Origin: Homalodisca vitripennis
Taxonomy: Eukaryota > Arthropoda > Insecta > Hemiptera > Cicadellidae
Reading direction: 5' to 3'
Length of the DNA stretch: 64,000 nt
NCBI RefSeq assembly: GCF_021130785.1
Contig: NC_060215.1
Coordinates: 117,452,501-117,516,500 of the forward strand
In this document: one piece after another, positions 38,701 to 49,560 of the stretch
How the letters are laid out: each line of letters begins with the position of its first letter
How positions within the stretch are numbered: position 1 is the first letter of the stretch
Made by a program: the position numbers and the translations under genes
The notes under the pieces: model-generated
Seen by the model: only the letters and a program-made list of their open reading frames with translations
What the model was told of the DNA's origin: nothing
Database searches by the model: none

Positions 38701-41700
38701 CTGTCGTAACAACATGTTGCCCAAAGAAATGTTGTGATCGAGTTTTGAGAGCCCAACAAAATAAGATATTTGAAAATTTTTATGCATTGGGTGACAAAGC
38801 AAACCAAAACTTGTATTTATCAGGATGTATGTTGAATAAGGACATTTTGACTCGGAGTACTAATGCAACAAAACCTGTTGAAGCATTGTGGGAGTACAAC
38901 ATAAATGTACCAGAACTTAACGTAAGACATGCAACATGTCGAGAGTTTTTGCTTAAACTATTTCAAATATCTTTAGAAGAATACGTACTGTTCAGGATAC
39001 TCTAAAGAAAGGGAGCCTAGATTTTAAAGAAAAAAGAGGTACTCATAACAACAGGCCTACCAAAATAGATGACTCTGTGTGGAATTTGGTAGAAGAGCAT
39101 TGGGCCTCATTACCCAATACCCCTTCACACTACGCTGCAAAAAAAAGCAAGCGACTCTATTTTGATAATTCCTCACTCACTGTTACAGCGCTTTTCCACT
39201 TGTTCAAAAAATATTTTCAAGAAAAAACAAACACACCTCTCTCCAAGATGAAATACAACACTTACTTTCAATACTTCAAAAAGAACTCTCCCTACTCATT
39301 TAGAAAACCTAGGTCAGATACTTGTGACATGTGTGAAAAGCTCAACTTTAAGTTAAAAGAAAATCCTAGTGACATGAACACAAAGACTATGTTGCAATTA
39401 CATGAAAAAAAGGTTGCTGCTTACAAAGATTTAAAAAATAAAATGGTAGAAAAAGCAAAATCTAATGACACTCACAGTCTATTGTTGGAGTTTGACTACG
39501 GTCAAAATTTGCCACTGCCAAAATTGACAGTAAATTCTGTATTTTATAAAAGACAGCTGTGGTATTACGTGTTTAATATTCACTGCCATAACAATAACTC
39601 TAGCACTATGTATACCTACCTAGAGACTGAGTGTACTAAAGATCCAGATACTGTAGTTTCTTTTTTGTACCACTACATAGACAACAGACTAAAAGAGAAT
39701 AAAAACTTCAAAGAAATCATTTTGATGTCAGACAATGCTGGAGGTCAAAATAAAAATCATAAAATGCTTATGTTTTGTTCATTTCTGGCTGTAAAGTTCA
39801 AAATTAAAGTTAGCCAGTTATTTCCTGTAAGAGGCCACTCTTACTGCCAGTGTGACCGCAACTTTGGGGCCTATTCAAACGTTTTAAGAAAAACTGCGAG
39901 AATGGCCACAACTCAAGAGTATGACAAAATAATTTCCAGTAAGTCTGAGCTGGTTCATGGATATCAACATTTGAAAAACTGGAGTGCTTCGTTACTTGAC
40001 TACTTCTTAGAATACAAGAATATAGTTTCAAAAAAAACTTCTTTCAAAATCCAGCAATACTGCAGGCTCCAGTATAACCCATCAGGGACCATCTCAGCCT
40101 CCTCCAGCTACCTCGGTTCATTCATCCCATTCAACTTCCTTGTAAAGGGGGCCAACCTGAACCTTTTTATCCCTGAAGATATTCCTGGTATGCCAAGAAA
40201 ACAGTTAAAACCAGCAAAAGAGAAAGACTTAACAAGTCTGTTCTGCTTTTTAAGTGCAGAAGAACAGTGTTGGTTCAATGATGTCATTGAAAAGCCCAAA
40301 GTAGATGACAATGTGGTCGCAGAAAACGAAGAAAGTGACATTGAAGAGGAGTCGGACTATGAAAACATACTCGCCTATGAGTTTCCTTAAACATTGTTCA
40401 CTTTTCAAAGTTTAAAAAAACATTGAAATATGATCAGTTCAATTTTGAACTAATTTTTTCATTAATCCTTAATTAAGTTAATTTCTAACAAATGCTTTAT
40501 TTGTATTTTTATACCAATTTGAATTATTAATAATAATAATATTTTTAAGACTGCAGTGTTTTAGTGCCATTATTTCAAACAGTATCCTTGTAATTTTTCC
40601 CAACCTATACTTTTATGCAAAAACGACACGTGACACTAGCTACTATTATGTTTAATAACTTTGGTATAAAAAATGATATCACTTAGCAACAGATATATTC
40701 TTTAACTAGAAGAATATAATGTTACAGAATATTACAATGTACAGCACTATAAAAAATATAATAAAAAGAAAAAATCATGTCTAACTTTCAAAGCCCGTTT
40801 TCTCAAAACTCACTTTTCAGACTCAGGTCGTTTTTGCACCCAACTCCTCAATTACACAACCTAATTAAATCTGAACACAGGTTATTTTACTCTAACTAAA
40901 AGACACCGCTGACCCGCACGGTTAAAAGACTTGGCAACATTGGATGTTTTGATTTGGGAATAAATGAATAACAACTTTTATATCCATAGAGTTCAAATTT
41001 TTGTAGGATGTGTGTGATGCAAATGCTTTATTGAACACATTTTGTAAAAAGCTACTTCAAAAACTGTATCTCTAAGTTTACGTTCTTATTACATAACACA
41101 AATAAGAAGTAGTATAATGGAGACTCCCTAAAGCGTTTGATTTCTTTAAATATTAAACAAGTTAAAAGTCAGTTTATTCAAATTTATTCTACAACTGTGT
41201 CCATCTAATCTTTGCTGTATCACTTATACTTTCCAAGATCCCTTTAGTGTGCATACAATTCTGAACACACTGTATATTTGTTTTCAAATATTTTTTTTTC
41301 GTATAGTGTTTGATGATTTCTCTTATGTAATATTATAAAAAAAGAATTAAGGTGGTTTGAAATTCTAATGATAAATTAAAAATGGATGATTTAATCCATC
41401 ATTAATTACGCATTAGAATTTCAGGTTTTGGTCTGAAAATAAAGAGCAAAAGATAAACTTATTATGCAATTGTGACAGATATAAAGTAAAAACTTTAACT
41501 TTAAACTAAAAATCCCTGTATGAATTTTTTCAAAACTTATCATGAAGACTGGAATCACTTAGAATTACTAAAAAAAACTTTACAGAGTTGCAATAGTAGC
41601 AATGATGAATGCTCTGACAGTGAATAATACAGAAACTGTGAATTTTTTACAGTACTGTAATGAAATTCCAGCCTCTATATTCTCCAGATATGATTCTGTG

Positions 41701-44700
41701 TGACAATTTTTATTAAAAAAATATGGAGAACCTTAAACTTCCTCAGTAATTCACTATAAGCTAAGGTTTATCCATATTATCACTGCTGCAAACATGTATT
41801 AATCCCTTTTTGATTAAACTATTTAGCTTCCAATATAAGCACGACTATCTTTAAAGGTTTCATCACAAACATGTTCTAGGATGTTTTAAAGTTTATGGAT
41901 GATGCTAAAGAAGGTTTCATATACTTTGGTCTGGGGTCCTTGGTCCCCACACATCTCATGCCAAACGAGGTTCTCAATACATTTATCAACGTGTTCAGAA
42001 AGCTGCCTCAGAGGGTTCTGTGGAAAATCGATTCCAGAAATTTATCAAACCTGCCTAGTAATGTGATGACCAAGCCGTGGACTCCTCAACTTAATGTGTT
42101 AGGTAAGATGGTGGAAACATTTTCAAAAGTAATTTGTTCATTAGATGATCTACTTAAATAATTATAAGGGTATGCCAATGCAAATCAATATGCTACTGGA
42201 GTATTTTGTCTACTCTGATTGTACATAACATTAACACTTGTTAGCTCAATGTACTTATTAACAAAATAATTTCTCGTATTAAGTAAATCTTAAAAATAAA
42301 TAGAATCATCACTCAAAGAGTTGGAAGGAAAAATTCTGTATACATAAAAGAATTAAAACTATTACTGAATTTGAAGAGTTTGAGAAGCAATTGATGAGCC
42401 AACATATTTTTTGATATTGTCACATAGTATTCATATTTTACTGTATAAATAATATTTTGATTTAATTAAAAATAAATGCTGAGAAAAGAATTATAATTCG
42501 AAATTAACCATTTTGGTGTAGTAGCACTATGCAATAATTAACCTATTACTTATATACCATGCTTTTACCAATTAATTGTTATGAAAACGATTCTTTGTGC
42601 TGAGTAAACCTAATTTGCACCAAATTTATTAGATCAGTCAAGCAGTAGTACCTTCTTACTAGGACCAATGTATTTTCAATACAAAAATTACACTTGATTG
42701 TGCTATTGTACATTATTAATGAAAGCATGAAATAAAAGCAGTCCAAGGATTGAGCCTTGTGGAATTTGATATTCCAGCTTTCAGATTGAATTTTAAGTTG
42801 TTTATAGTTCAAAGAGTCATGTACATACGCCATGCCATAAATTGTTAAACAAATATTACCACAGTTTTAAAATAAGCTATCATCAAGCTCTTAAAATTTG
42901 GCAGCAAAAAATGCTGGATACTTATTTATAACAGCTGAATAGATAGCCCTATAGAATGAGATCTATGACCTGAGTAATTTCACTAAGCCTGCTTAGTTTA
43001 TCAGTAGTGTGTTTTAGTAGTGAATAGAGTTGTTGTTCCGTGGTTGAGGTTAACAGTTATCATTAAGAGGGTTTACGGATGACTCACCAAGGCCTAGCCG
43101 ATAAGGAGTTATCTATTTCTTATTCGAAAAGTTTGATGTTTGAGGTAGAATAACAGGGAAATATTGATCAGAATCAGAATTTTTTATTTAGCATGAATGT
43201 ATTTCTTCTATTTTCAGTAATGTCAATATTTTAGCTTTGGTTTTATTACTTAGAGGTGTTTAATACTCAACAGCCAATTTACATGTTGAAATGTCGAGTT
43301 TCGTGAAGCTAAGTACTGGATGAAAAAGTTTGTCTAGTTAAAATAATGAACCTTTTTTTCAAAGGAGGGGCCATTCCACTTTTTAGCCTTATTCTGCCCT
43401 GACCTGTGTGAGGATCTTATCAAACAGAACAAGTAGAAGAGCCAGTACAGTACAAGGTCAACAGTACTCATAAAAAGTGACACAGGCAGGATTTGAACCA
43501 GCTGTATCACTAACTTAGAGCCAAAGCATGATGCTTTAGACCGTGAGGTTACCGGCTCAAAACAATTTAAATATTTTTCCTACCATTTTTAATACCACAT
43601 TGTGATGGTGTTGATTCACACATTAAAATAGTGTTTGAAATATGGAGAACTCAGAAGTGTAGTGACACCAAAGCAATGTTCTCTTATTGGTTAGAGTATT
43701 ACATTGTATACAACTTGTTTTATTGTTGACTACATAAGGCTTTTATGAATTCAATATAAACATGAGTTTTTTATAAACAGATTTACTGCTGAATTATATT
43801 AATAACAGATGGTTTGAGCTGCTTTGGGGTCTTGTGCTAGCTTCTCAGCATCTGGTGTACAGAGCCAAATTTCAACGGGGTTATTTAAGAGATTTTGAAG
43901 ATTAATATGATTTTATTAATGTTTATTTTAATCATAAGATGCCATCTGTGTAGAAAAACATCAAATTCCTTAAATTAAAAAGTGAAGTTTTATACAGTGA
44001 AATGTGAAAAGTTTATAAATATATATGAAGGTAAGTGCAACAAGAATATCACAAGTTTGTATGCTGATATCCATTTATACTTGGAGGATCATGTAACAAA
44101 GACCTCTTTAGAGCATTCTGCATTATAACATTATTAAACATTTGTTCATTGAAGGTTTTGAACATGTGTGATAAGTCAAACTTATTACATAATTTTCCTT
44201 AGAATAGACATTATGTTGCCCTGTCTGAAAAATGTATTAATTGAGATTCTGCAATGTCATGTCATTACATTCTCAATGGTTCATATAAGCCTATACAGAA
44301 CATTTTGAAATCTGAATATGATGACAGCTTACTGCAGTTACGTTTATTAATCAATACTGTAAACTAACATTCACAGTTCATATAGGAGATTGTAATTTTT
44401 ATAACATATACAGAGTTAAATGTATACAGTAATAAGTTTTATGAGTAAAATAGATAACAGGAGGCAAGTTTATAAATCAAATTTGAAACTTCATAAAGGA
44501 TTGAAGTATTCCACATAATTTTGAGGCATTAAAGGTATATTTTAAGTATAATATTTTAACTTTACATTTTAATTAAGATAGTATTTTATATTATTCATTT
44601 TAACCATGTAAAATTTAATGACTAAAAGGGAATTTTCATTTAATTTCACGTTTGTTTAAATAATTTTCAAGTTTATAGTGATACCGAAATATTTTGTAAA

Positions 44701-47700
44701 TGATTTTAATGAAGTATAAGTATGTCTGTTTAAAAATAAGTCAGAAATTTAAAAGTTTCTTTTAAAATTAAATGACAGGATAAAGACCTAAAAAAGTTGA
44801 AACCATTCATCAAATTTCTTAAACTCTTTTCTTTCACTATATATCACATGTTATAACTTCTATTACTGTATTGCAGGTCATAAAAATTGTAGACTCTTCA
44901 TAACCCATGGGGGATTGTTCAGCCACCAGGAGGCAATACACGCAGGTGTACCAACTGTAGGTATTCCGTTCTTCGCAGACCAACCCTATAATGTGCAATA
45001 TAGCCAACTCCGTGGACGCGGTGTGTGGCTGGACTTTGCTACTCTCTCCGAAGAGACCTTTACCGAAGCGATTTCCAAGGTTCTTAATAATTCCCAGTAA
45101 GTTGCAAAGTACATTAAATTGAGTTCGGATATATTTTTAGAATGATTGCTGTTTAAGTTGCAATTTCAAACCAGCAATCCAAGCATTTTTTAGATACAGG
45201 ACTTCCCTTTTTTCACAATCTTTTGCTTGGGGACTAATGGTAATTGTGGTACTAACCTGGCTTTGGACAATAGATTGGAGAGCTAAAATATGAAATATTT
45301 AAACTGCTTAAAACAAAAGCAAAATATTTTGCATAGAAATTAAATATCTTTTTCATGTTTTTTGGTTCTTGTATACATAGAGTAAAGTACAGCAAAATAT
45401 AAAAGTATTGAAAGAATAATACTGACACTGAAGAGCTACCATAAGGTTGTGTTCCCATTGGAAGCATGCTTGGGCAAGTAAAATGGAAGTGCACACTTGG
45501 CCAAGGATGCCCAAACTAGGCTTGCGGTCGCACTGTTTGAAGAAATTAAAAGGCAAGTGAATGCTTCCCAGGTATAATTGCATCAGAAGATGAGAATACG
45601 TTCCTTGAAAACGACTTTTTATTGGTTTTTAATGTTTTATTGTTATACAGGGTGCGGCAGCATAACTTCCTTTTTTAAAATGCACGCCATTCAGTTAGTT
45701 GATGTCATAGCGGAGCGCTAGTGGTCTCATTCAAAAGGGGGTACTGTAAAGTTTTGTCCCGACACGGTTCAGTCGCCATGATGCGTTGGAATAGTAAGGA
45801 GCGTGCCTTTGCCGTTGAGGCCTACTTTTCAAGCGGATGTTCAGTTATTGCAACACAGCGTGCATTTCGGAATCACTTTAATTTAGCCCCGATGGCTCCC
45901 GTCCCAGACCGCATATCAATTGTTACATGGGTCACTACATTCAGACAAACTGCAAGTGCGACAAAACGAAGAACTGGAGTCCCTCGGCCCGTTAGATCAC
46001 CTGAGAACATTGAAGCAGTGAGAGCGTCAATGTTGCGATCACCACGGCGTTCTGCGCGCAAACACGCATCTGCCCTTGGACTATCCGATCGTTCTGTGAG
46101 AAGAATTCTTCGTGATGATCTTCATTTTCATCCCTATAAGATGGCGATAGTGCAGGAACTTTCAGAACGTGATTTCAATTCTCGGATGAACGCGTGTGAG
46201 CTTTTTCTTGATGTCGTTCCCGAGGGTGCTATTGTTTTTTTTAGCGATGAAGCCCATTTTCATTTGAGTGGGTCGGTTAACAAACAAAACATGCGCTACT
46301 GGGCTGACACCAACCCTCAAGAATTGCATCAAAGACCTTTGCATTCACCGAAAGTCACAGTGTGGTGTGCAATTTCCTTAGCTGGAATTATTGGTCCCTG
46401 GTTTTTTGAGGAAAATGAGGTTACAGTGACAGTGACTTCGGATCGATATGTAAACATGCTACAGAATTTTTTTTTCCCACGGCTAGAAGATTTGGATTTG
46501 GGGGACACTTGGTTCCAACAAGACGGTGCAACAGCACACAATTCGAGAGCATCGATGGCTGTTTTGAGGGAAAACTTTCCAGAGCGCCTTATCTCAATTA
46601 GAGGCAATTTGGAATGGCCGGCACGCTCTCCCGATCTGTCACTTTGTGATTTTTTTTCTACGGGGTTTTTTGAAATCCCGTGTTTATGTGAACCGTCCAA
46701 GAACTCTACAAGATTTGAAGACTAACATCCGAGAAGAAATTGCCAACATAACACCTGCTACGCTAACAACAGTCATGACAAATGCCAGAAATCGGCTTAC
46801 GCAATGTATGGAGAATGGGGGACGTCACCTAACAGATTTGATCTTCAAAACAATGTAAATAAAAACTTTAGACATGTACCTACATTATAAAAAATGAATA
46901 AATATTTTCTGATGCATACAATAGTCTTTATTGAGTTTTGAAAAAAGGAAGTTATGCTGCCGCACCCTGTATTATGAACCATTTAGAGGAAAATGGGTTA
47001 ATTAATACTTTGCAGACAGAGTAGAAGATGAAGACATTTTTCAGGGCCTTTATTATGGTCTCTGTTGCTATGCAACTAGGTAAGTTGTATCCCATATTGC
47101 TTTTTCCTTTAATTGCAGCTATGAGTAATTCAGTATCCATAATAAGAATTAATTAACAACAACTAAACTAAGCACACTAGTAATAACATTACTGTGTCAC
47201 TGCCCTCTGGAAGAATGAGCATGACAGTAGAAACAATCTTTTGTTTCCTGACAGAGGTGGCACAAGTTTGAAACTTGCGCCTGTCATTGGTGATCAGTGA
47301 ACGGCACAGGCAAGTTGCCACTAGTTTGTATCCCACATCAAAAAGATTTTTAAAGACACACTTGACCAAGTGTGCACTTCCTGTTTACTTGCCCCAGTGT
47401 GCTTCCAATGTGAATGCAGCCTAATTGACATTGGAGGTCCCTTAAGTACAATAACTTCAAAATATAAACATTATACTTTGTCAAGATCGTACACATGTGA
47501 AAAAAATATGTACAATATTGTAGTTATATAATCATACTGCGATTGGTTAAAAGTAACATATTTGTGTCTTCCTCCATCTCTGTTGGCATATATGTTTTTA
47601 AATGTATTTAGAAAACTATTTTTATGTTCATTATTATTGAATTTAGATACATACAAGATATTGAAATATATAGTTTAGATTCAACTGCTAACATATCCCG

Positions 47701-48111
47701 CACAAAAGCGTTTAGTCACAAAAGCGTAAGATTTCTGACAGTACCCGAGATACTGTTACCATAGAACTAAGGTTAATGGAAATTCATATAAATTTTCTTC
47801 TACTGCTTTCTAGGTACAGAGAGAATGCTGCCAGACTTGCACGTATATATCGAGACAGACCTATGTCTCCTGTTGATTCAGCAGTATTCTGGGTGGAGTA
47901 TATAGTGAGACATGGTGGAGCCCAACACCTTAGACCTGCTGCAGCACTTCTGCCCTGGTATCAGCTTTATCTTTTGGACGTGGTATCAGCAGTAGTTGCT
48001 ACCATATTATTGACGGTGTTTACTATAATCATAATTATTAGGAAAATATTTACAGTTCTGTTTAATAAAAAAGGAAGCAAAAGAGTGTCTAATCACAAGA
48101 AAAACAAATAA
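35547..48111 (+). CDS. UDP-glycosyltransferase (UGT), complete five-exon gene
   Basis: Membrane enzyme of the ER that moves a sugar, in insects usually glucose from UDP-glucose, onto lipophilic compounds such as plant toxins, pigments and hormones. Coding parts: 35547-35784, 36516-37132, 41880-42102, 44877-45096, 47814-48111. They total 1596 nt, i.e. 531 residues plus stop, and every junction is GT-AG and in phase. Residues 1-19 form a signal peptide before MRILAVLPFPGKSHH, where the base-acting histidine is expected. The sugar-nucleotide signature runs from FITHGG (367) to FFADQ (395). Near the C-terminus, RPMSPVDSAVFWVEY and PWYQLYLLDV are followed by a membrane helix and a short basic tail ending KKNK, a dilysine ER-retrieval motif. 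The length is normal for the family. The start is the ATG directly before the signal peptide. Introns 2, 3 and 4 carry TE insertions that leave the frame untouched. Confidence 0.93.
36516..37132 (+). CDS. UGT exon 2
   Basis: Acceptor TATTCCAG, donor CAG|GTAAGA, 617 nt, ending in phase 0. It encodes residues 80-285, most of the N-terminal substrate-binding domain, from KSWTYEDFMKYP to the GGIHINPQ block that precedes the sugar-nucleotide half. Confidence 0.93.
38155..40849 (+). mobile_element. 2.7-kb DNA transposon encoding a DUF7869-like protein
   Basis: 28-bp terminal inverted repeats begin GAGGAGYTGGGTGCAAAA and run through ACGACCTGAG (38155-38182 and 40822-40849) with one mismatch. AATT flanks both ends (38151-38154 and 40850-40853) and reads as a 4-bp target duplication, though, being palindromic, it could also be part of the repeats. 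The motif GCAAAAACGAC recurs just inside: inverted at about 38191-38204 on the left and direct near 40617 on the right. These are candidate transposase-binding sites. The interior is one two-part ORF. Closely matching ends and a nearly open frame suggest a fairly young insertion. Confidence 0.85.
38466..40390 (+). pseudogene. DUF7869-like putative transposase, one frameshift
   Basis: Two frames, 38466-39002 and (shifted) about 38975-40390, give one protein of about 640 residues if joined; the shift lies near 38972-38975 (one base missing, or two extra). Order: an acidic, Ser-rich N-terminus, a basic KRGRRKERD stretch, a Cys-rich block (CCPKKCCD), a helix-turn-helix-like part ending ISLxRIRTV, a zinc-knuckle-like DTCDMCEKLN, then an RNase H-like core with EFDYGQNL, LMSDNAGGQNKN and VRGHSYCQCDRNFG. 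The aspartates in these last three blocks are my candidates for a DDD triad. The family is widespread in insect genomes and, from memory, usually left uncharacterised. The first ATG after a possible TTTACAG acceptor is used; 38445 has only a GTG. Function as transposase is inferred from the terminal repeats. Confidence 0.7.
41880..42102 (+). CDS. UGT exon 3
   Basis: Acceptor TTCTAG, donor TTAG|GTAAGA, 223 nt, phase 0 to 1. Encodes residues 286-359 plus one base, the start of the UDP-sugar-binding half (DDAKEGFIYFGLGSLV, then WTPQLNVL). It follows exon 2 directly; no residues of the family pattern are missing between them. Confidence 0.92.
42590..42840 (-). pseudogene. LINE reverse transcriptase fragment in UGT intron 3
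   Basis: In - strand frames, QIPQGSILGLLLFHAFINNV matches the conserved reverse transcriptase 'PQGSxLGPLLF' block. A following block reading TLVLVRRY fits the sequence after the YADD position, where the catalytic residues themselves are lost. Very decayed. Confidence 0.55.
43352..43558 (-). repeat. tRNA-Leu-like SINE, copy 2 (antisense in UGT intron 3)
   Basis: Reverse complement of the family seen at 17.7 kb: a tRNA-like head with GGTCTAAAGCATCATGCTTT and B-box GGTTCAAATCC, a body with GTACTGTACTGGCTC and TTGATAAGATCCTCACACAG, then AGAATAAGGCTAAAAAG and the tail. The two copies differ at scattered positions, so they are independent, older insertions. Confidence 0.85.
44877..45096 (+). CDS. 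UGT exon 4
   Basis: Acceptor TATTGCAG, donor CCCA|GTAAGT, 220 nt, phase 1 to 2. Encodes residues 360-432 with most of the UGT signature (HKNCRLFITHGG, EAIHAGVP, FFADQ) that contacts the UDP moiety and sugar. Confidence 0.93.
45648..46969 (+). mobile_element. DD41D mariner-like element, 1322 bp
   Basis: Perfectly matching inverted ends of about 29 bp starting CAGGGTGCGGCAGCATAACT, with TA on both sides (45646-45647 and 46970-46971). Size, ends and TA duplication fit a full-length Tc1/mariner element. The coding region is nearly intact. Confidence 0.92.
45778..46858 (+). pseudogene. DD41D transposase with one frameshift
   Basis: The frame starts with ATGATGCGTTGG at about 45778. It carries N-terminal helix-turn-helix regions (SKERAFAVEAYF; RSARKHASALGLSDRSVRRIL), then FFSDEAHFHL, FQQDGATAH and SPDLSLCDFF with 41 residues between the second and third aspartates. 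All three catalytic aspartates are present. An eight-T run at about 46650-46657 has one T too many: the frame shifts there, and the remaining C-terminus (LRGFLKSRVYVNRPRTL to LIFKTM) continues in another frame to 46858. It is a different DD41D lineage from the element at 1.3-3.7 kb. Confidence 0.88.
47814..48111 (+). CDS. UGT exon 5
   Basis: Acceptor CTTTCTAG, 298 nt including TAA. Encodes the last C-terminal residues: YRENAARLARIYRDRPMSP, the donor-domain end, the transmembrane helix (SAVVATILLTVFTIIIIIRK) and the basic KKNK tail facing the cytosol. AATAAA overlaps the stop; a usable poly(A) signal further down is not evident. Confidence 0.92.
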
Positions 48112-49219
48112 AGTGTCTCTATCAAACTGATAAATTCTTATTAAATGATTCCTGTAAATCTTTTTAGTGGTCTTAGTTGATGAATAGAACATATCACAAA
48201 TGAACATAAATACAAAGTTTATGAAAGCATGAGCTAAAAAATATTTGCTTATATGATCTCATGCTAGTACACTTTTGATGTTTGTTATGTAATTAAAAAT
48301 AATGTATTCTACGAAGTTGTAGCTGCAAGAAAACCAAGCACCTTTGTAGGAATGTGAGGTTTTTTAACAAAAGAAATTACTTAGTAATACAATTACTTTA
48401 TTGTTCGGTTTTTGTACTCAGATTCAATGCATAGATATTTATCTTAAATCTACAAACATATTTCAAAGTTGACAAAAAGGTAACATACTTTAAATTATCA
48501 TTTTCATTTTACACAATGTAGTTTGTCAGCTGCTCATCAAGGTAAAATTGTATGCGCTAACACTGGTATAAATAGATTATCTCAAACATAAAACTATTCA
48601 ACACAATCACAATTTACGTAACTGTGCAAATCTTTAATTGATGGGCACATGCAAAAGTATAAAAAATTAACTACCAAGAAGGTACAGCAATCCCCTTTGG
48701 AACGGTAAGTAAATAATAGAACCATGAAAAATTTAAAACATTGTAATTTTTTTAATAACAGGATAATACATAATTTCTTTATAAATAACAAATTCAGGAG
48801 AATATAAAATATATTTTATTATATTTTTCCACATATATTTATAACATTTAACGTTGTAACAGCTTTTTTATACTGTGGTCAAAGAATTTTGATCCCTTCC
48901 ATTCAACCAGTCAGTAACTTTGAATTGCATGGCAAAGCTTTGATGGCATGTCATAATACCTTCCAGCATCTAATGTCATTCATTACACCTTCCCCATTTA
49001 CTTGAAAAACTTGCTAATATATTTTCAGCAGTAAGTACGCCTTTTTAAAAATCATGTGATTCTATGGACTGCCAGCAGGACGATTAATTAGCACAACAGT
49101 AAATAATACAGAGTAATGAAATAACCAATAGTTGAAATATATTGCTGTAGTAGGTGGCCAAGAGTTGTTCACGATTGGTTCACATTTTATAACAAGCTGA
49201 AGGAGAGTAAAACCGGAGA
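48112..49219. other. UGT 3' flank, AT-rich
   Basis: The 3' UTR of the UGT gene should begin here. No other feature recognised. Confidence 0.3.
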
Positions 49220-49560
49220 TAATGGAATACACACTTTTTAGAGCACACGCTACAACAAAAATACTCCATACAAGACCAGGATTAGGAAATTGGGACAGGG
49301 TAAAATCACATGTTGGAGCCAAGAGATGTCAAAAGAAGAGTTTTCACCTGCGAACAGCTGCTCAAAAGGCAAAGAAGGAAAGGATTTATGCCTCACATAG
49401 CGTTGAAGATGAAAAGTGGATTCGTTACAATAATCCAAAGCGAAAAAAATCATGGTGAAAACCGAGCCAAGCATCAATATTGACCTACAAAGAAAAATTC
49501 ATGGATCGAAGGTGATGCTCAGTATAAGGTGGGATCAGGTAGGAGTATTTGGAGTTAATT
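49220..49560 (+). pseudogene. Mariner transposase fragment 1
   Basis: The frame reads VEDEKWIRYNNPKRKKSW, the block around the first catalytic aspartate of DD34D mariners ('xGDEKWIxYdNpKRkksW'), followed by a stop and a degraded continuation near 49450-49550 with GGIR*EYLEL. Decayed beyond use. Confidence 0.6.

Larger units (their letters stand above)
37518..41272. mobile_element. Tc1/mariner-type MITE split by a nested transposon
   Basis: The ends CAGTGTTTGTTCC... (left) and, inverted, CAGTGTGTTCAGAATTG... (right) share about 60 bp, including ATGCACACTRAAGGGATCTT and GATACAGCA-like blocks. A TA stands outside each end. Removing the nested element at 38155-40849 leaves about 1.06 kb with no transposase, so this is a non-autonomous element that must have been there first. 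Confidence 0.75.
37133..41879. other. UGT intron 2 with nested transposons
   Basis: 4.7 kb. A mariner-type MITE (37518-41272) holds a complete 2.7-kb DNA transposon (38155-40849). Outside these only AT-rich sequence is seen. Confidence 0.85.
42103..44876. other. UGT intron 3
   Basis: 2.8 kb with a LINE scrap (42590-42840) and an inverted tRNA-Leu-like SINE (43352-43558); the rest is AT-rich. Confidence 0.8.
45442..47424. mobile_element. Outer inverted-repeat element in UGT intron 4
   Basis: The left arm TAAGGTTGTGTTCCCATTGG (45442 onwards) and the inverted right arm (ending 47424) share about 60 bp, including GGAAGTGCACACTTGG, at roughly 80% identity by eye. Without the inner mariner-like element it would be about 660 bp, a MITE-sized unit. 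The termini resemble hAT MITEs, but no target duplication is clear. Confidence 0.6.
45097..47813. other. UGT intron 4 with nested transposons
   Basis: 2.7 kb. An outer inverted-repeat element (45442-47424) contains a DD41D mariner-like element (45648-46969). Confidence 0.85.

Noticed and set aside
42579..42833. Host gene on the - strand in UGT intron 3
   Set aside because: Neighbouring frames show a degraded reverse transcriptase block, so it is a LINE scrap.
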